Assembly (NCBI GenBank): GCA_002385605.1
Contig: DGDU01000051.1
Location: 5,353 to 22,070, forward strand
Reading direction: 5' to 3'
DNA from: Christensenella sp. UBA3944
GTDB lineage: Bacteria > Bacillota > Clostridia > Christensenellales > DTU072
DNA length: 16,718 bases
Position 1 is the stretch's first letter. Each line of letters begins with the position of its first letter. Below are positions 14,273 to 16,718 of this stretch, one piece after another. The notes under the pieces were generated by a model. That model ran no database searches, had not been told where the DNA came from, and worked only from the letters and a program-made list of their open reading frames with translations. Made by a program: the position numbers and the translations under genes.

Positions 14273-14905
14273 ATGTACTTAAAGATAAAGTGGGCGCTGG
14301 ACAGGTTTCTTGCTTTTGTTGGCATCGTCGCATTGTCCCCCCTGTTTTTAATAGTCGCTATTATGGTTGCCAGCGACGGTATGGGCAATGTGATTTTTAC
14401 CCAGCCCAGGGTGGGCAAAGACCGCAAAATTTTTAAGATTTATAAGTTCCGCACAATGATTTCCACAAGGGTAGAGTTCGACACAAACAAGGCGGTCATA
14501 AGCGACAACAACCGCAACCTCACAAAGGTGGGCAAGTTTTTGCGCAAGACAAAGCTGGACGAGCTGCCCCAACTATATAACATACTCAAAGGCGATATGA
14601 GCTTCATAGGCCCCCGCCCCCTGCTTTACAATTACCTCGAGGGCTACGAAACCTGGGAGATAAGAAAGTTCGATTGCCTGCCCGGGCTAAGCGGGCTTGC
14701 CCAGATAAAGGGCAACGGCCACCTTTCGAGCAAAGAAAGAAGCTATTACGATGTGCTTTACGCGCAGAATGTCAACTTTATTACCGATGTCGAAATCTTT
14801 TTCAAGACGATAGGCGTCGTCTTGTTCGGCGAGGAACACTTCCTCAAGAAAGTCAACTCGGAGGAGCTTGAGGCCCTCGCGAGAAAGTATACTAAGCTTT
14901 ATTAG
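14273..14905 (+). CDS. Undecaprenyl-phosphate sugar phosphotransferase, small monotopic PGT
   Basis: This 210-residue enzyme starts a surface glycan by moving a sugar 1-phosphate from a UDP-sugar to undecaprenyl phosphate (PglC/WcaJ C-terminal domain type, Bac_transf family). It has one hydrophobic re-entrant helix at about 11-33 with the central Ser-Pro break (SP at 22-23). QPRVGKDRKIFKIYKFRTM follows at 44-62, then the catalytic Asp96-Glu97 pair in KLDELPQLYNILKGDMSF and the phosphate-binding IGPRPLL at 112-118. The PGLSGLAQIKGNG segment at 137-149 is the usual donor region. It is a minimal PGT without the extra N-terminal membrane domain of WbaP. The ribosome site is GAGG, 7 bases from the ATG. 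Its last 14 bases overlap the convergent Wzy-like gene. The first sugar cannot be read; glucose, galactose or N-acetylated sugars are all possible. Confidence 0.93.
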   Translation: MYLKIKWALDRFLAFVGIVALSPLFLIVAIMVASDGMGNVIFTQPRVGKDRKIFKIYKFRTMISTRVEFDTNKAVISDNNRNLTKVGKFLRKTKLDELPQLYNILKGDMSFIGPRPLLYNYLEGYETWEIRKFDCLPGLSGLAQIKGNGHLSSKERSYYDVLYAQNVNFITDVEIFFKTIGVVLFGEEHFLKKVNSEELEALARKYTKLY

Positions 14906-16322
14906 CCTTTTTATTTGCGCAGCGTTTTTCTATAAGAGTGATGGGGAGCGGCTTAAGCCGTTCGGGCTCTATCGTTGTTTCGACGGCGAAGGTAAGGATT
15001 AGCATCATAACAAAGAATGTCGGCCCGAAGAAGTTTACATCTATCATCCCGTATAAATCGAATATCAATACACCCGCGAAAAGAGCAAGTTTGGCGGGCA
15101 CTCTGTCCGCAAGTAAGGTGCGGTAGCGCCAGTAATAGAAGTAGCCGAAGAAAATCGCCCCTATTACGCCCATGTTAGCGAGAATCTGAAGCGCCGTGCT
15201 GTGGTACCAATACGGCACAGGCCCGTCATTATAAAGCTCGCCCAGCCTGTAATCCCAGCCCGCGCCGAATACGGGGTATTTTACAAACGCGTCCAGCGCC
15301 TCTTTGTAAAGGGTAAACCTTCCGTTGTCGCTAAGCCCCCTGTTTATAATCTCGGAAAAAGCCGCCAGAAGGTCTTTTGCGAACAGCCCCGCCAGCAGCA
15401 CCGCCACGGCAAAGGATACAGAGATTGTAAGCCCCGTCTGCAGTTTGCGGGGGGATTTGGCCATCATATAGCAAAGGATAAACGGCAGGGCTATGGTGAG
15501 GATCAGTATAGTGCCTCTTGAGCCCGTCGAAATTACGAGGGCGTATTCTATAAACGCCACAAGAATAAATATAAATGACGCCTTTCTGTCCTTAAGGGCG
15601 TAATAAAGCCCAGCGGGCATGCACATGGCAAGCACGGGCGCCGCGTTGTTTCCGCCAGCCCAGCCGATATTCAGGTTTTTATATTTAATGTAATTTATAA
15701 GCGCGTCTTTGCCGCCGTCGGCAAATACCCCGCCGTAAGTAATTATCAGTTGCAGGGACACTATAATCGAATTTACAAACATCAGCTTAAGTACATATTT
15801 AAGCACCCTGTCGTTCTTTTTGTCGACATTCATCGAAAAGAAGAGGTAGCAGGCTCCTAGAAGAATCATATACCCCATGGCGACAAATATCACAGGAACA
15901 ATCCTTCCACCCCTGAAAAGCCCGCCCAAGGTCATGGGAAGTATGAGAAGTATAAGCGAAAGCGTAAAGCCAGTCCATTTTGTGGGCGAGATAAGGGAGA
16001 GCTTATCGCGGTTTTTTATCATGCGGTAAATAATGGCCGCGACGGGCAGGACGATAAGCGAAAGCATCCAGATCTTATCCACAAGCTGCGAGCGTGAAGA
16101 GGAAATCATCATGGTAAACAGGAAGAAAGGCGCCAATGCCGGGGTTACATCCTCGCAAAGGACAAGCACCGCGGCGATAATCGCAAACAGCACGCCCATA
16201 AAGATCATCCATTCGCCGCTAAGCCATCCCGCCATAACAAAAACCGCGGTAAAGTAAATAAACCAGTCCGAAAGGCAGAATTTTCTCAGAGCGTCTATAG
16301 CTTTTGTAAAGGCAACTTTCAT
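14892..16322 (-). CDS. O-antigen ligase/polymerase-like membrane protein (Wzy/WaaL fold)
   Basis: This 476-residue integral membrane protein has about 10-12 hydrophobic spans and the Wzy_C/O-antigen-ligase pattern. The large loop in the second half carries the motif SDNGRFTLYKEALDAF with PVFGAGWDYRLGEL, then WYHSTALQILANMGVIGAIFF; the H-S/N arrangement and the arginine match the ligase family. Such proteins join lipid-linked glycans, either repeat unit to repeat unit (Wzy) or finished glycan to an acceptor. No flippase (Wzx) is in the window, so which role applies is open. A cytosolic basic tail ends the protein (KRCANKKANK). GGGGGA upstream supports the ATG at 16322. The gene converges on the PGT gene, overlapping by 14 bases without a terminator. 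Confidence 0.85.
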   Translation of the reverse strand: MKVAFTKAIDALRKFCLSDWFIYFTAVFVMAGWLSGEWMIFMGVLFAIIAAVLVLCEDVTPALAPFFLFTMMISSSRSQLVDKIWMLSLIVLPVAAIIYRMIKNRDKLSLISPTKWTGFTLSLILLILPMTLGGLFRGGRIVPVIFVAMGYMILLGACYLFFSMNVDKKNDRVLKYVLKLMFVNSIIVSLQLIITYGGVFADGGKDALINYIKYKNLNIGWAGGNNAAPVLAMCMPAGLYYALKDRKASFIFILVAFIEYALVISTGSRGTILILTIALPFILCYMMAKSPRKLQTGLTISVSFAVAVLLAGLFAKDLLAAFSEIINRGLSDNGRFTLYKEALDAFVKYPVFGAGWDYRLGELYNDGPVPYWYHSTALQILANMGVIGAIFFGYFYYWRYRTLLADRVPAKLALFAGVLIFDLYGMIDVNFFGPTFFVMMLILTFAVETTIEPERLKPLPITLIEKRCANKKANKA

Positions 16323-16356
16323 GTCGTCCCCCGTAAACAGAATTTGTTGCCAATAA

Positions 16357-16386
16357 GTAATAGGAAAAATTTTTGCGTATTGACAA
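16357..16386 (-). promoter_or_regulatory. Candidate promoter of the Wzy-like gene
   Basis: Reading the minus strand, TTGTCA (16386-16381) is followed after 18 bases by TATTAC (16362-16357). The match is 5/6 and 4/6. Its -35 lies on top of the -35 of the divergent symporter promoter. Confidence 0.4.
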
Positions 16387-16407
16387 CATTATTACCTATA
16401 TTATAAT
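16380..16407 (+). promoter_or_regulatory. Promoter of the GPH symporter gene
   Basis: Perfect TTGACA (16380-16385) and perfect TATAAT (16402-16407), 16 bases apart. An AT-rich leader of about 60 bases follows, with GGAGG at 16461-16465 before the ATG at 16471. Confidence 0.85.
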
Positions 16408-16470
16408 TGTAGTATAAGTAAAAAGGAAGTCTAAACGCCAATATTTTTATTTTTTTGAATGGAGGTAATT

Positions 16471-16718
16471 ATGGCCGGCACTAAAACCGCGGTCGCAGAC
16501 CCCATTGAAGCTCAACGGGTACGCGAGTTTAACCGCAACAAATGGTTGTTCTCTACGGGCGGTATCGGAAGGGATATGTCATACCAGCTTGTGTCCGCCT
16601 TCCTGTTGGTATATGTGCAGTTCGCGGTATCGCTAACGGTTGCGCAGTTTACCACTCTTAGCCTCATAATCGGCATAGGCGGCAGATTGTGGGACGCCTT
16701 TAACGATCCGATTATGGG
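16471..16718 (+). CDS. GPH-family sugar:cation symporter, N-terminal part only
   Basis: The first 82 codons of a MelB-like glycoside-pentoside-hexuronide symporter run off the window edge. After a charged N-terminus come FNRNKWLFSTGGIGRDMSYQ at 20-39, a first hydrophobic helix, and RLWDAFNDPIMG at 72-83. In MelB the two aspartates of this last motif (here Asp75 and Asp79) lie in the cation site. The protein should import a sugar or glycoside with Na+ or H+; the substrate cannot be told from this part. GGAGGT five bases upstream fixes the start. It is divergent from the Wzy-like gene and probably unrelated to glycan assembly, though uptake of sugar building blocks is possible. Confidence 0.9.
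   Translation, partial: MAGTKTAVADPIEAQRVREFNRNKWLFSTGGIGRDMSYQLVSAFLLVYVQFAVSLTVAQFTTLSLIIGIGGRLWDAFNDPIM

Overview
This window looks like a chromosomal segment of an anaerobic, endospore-forming Clostridia-type bacterium. Two adjacent small genes resemble spore-coat CotF proteins. Promoters are sigma-A-like with strong GGAGG ribosome sites. There is a KamA-family radical SAM enzyme and a GPH-type sugar symporter. Coding DNA is GC-balanced and gene starts are AT-rich. The genus cannot be named from the sequence. No tRNA, rRNA, CRISPR array, transposase or long repeat was seen, and no gene-free stretch exceeds 300 bases.

Layout. (1) Bases 1-1060 are AT-rich debris. A minus-strand ORF joins the 3' end of a family 2 glycosyltransferase to the last ~65 codons of a UDP-glucose dehydrogenase. 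It abuts, head to head near base 640, the 3' half of an unrelated plus-strand gene. Each side ends in its own terminator. (2) Bases 1145-2573 hold a KamA-like radical SAM aminomutase and a 62-residue protein, closed by a strong bidirectional terminator. (3) Bases 2592-4419, minus strand, hold a compact FAD/Rieske oxidoreductase and two CotF-like coat proteins. (4) Bases 4524-6497 hold a DUF255/YyaL thioredoxin-fold protein. (5) Bases 6534-14905, all plus strand, form a surface-polysaccharide locus: a GlfT2-like galactofuranosyltransferase, an ABC-2 polysaccharide exporter (Wzm, Wzt), UDP-galactopyranose mutase (Glf), GalU, a GT4 glycosyltransferase, a DUF4422 transferase and an initiating phosphoglycosyltransferase. 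(6) A minus-strand Wzy/O-antigen-ligase-like membrane protein converges on the last of these. (7) A GPH-family symporter diverges from it and runs off the right edge.

How the genes could work together (inference). GalU makes UDP-glucose. A UDP-glucose 4-epimerase outside the window would give UDP-galactopyranose, and Glf converts this to UDP-galactofuranose. The small phosphoglycosyltransferase starts a glycan on undecaprenyl phosphate; the GT4 and DUF4422 enzymes extend it; the GlfT2-like enzyme polymerises galactofuranose; Wzm/Wzt exports the finished chain. The Wzy-like protein is unexpected in such a pathway and may serve a second glycan or act as a ligase. Four units of the locus begin with nearly identical extended -10 promoters, and no terminator was found between 6498 and 14905, so the locus is probably both independently started and read through.
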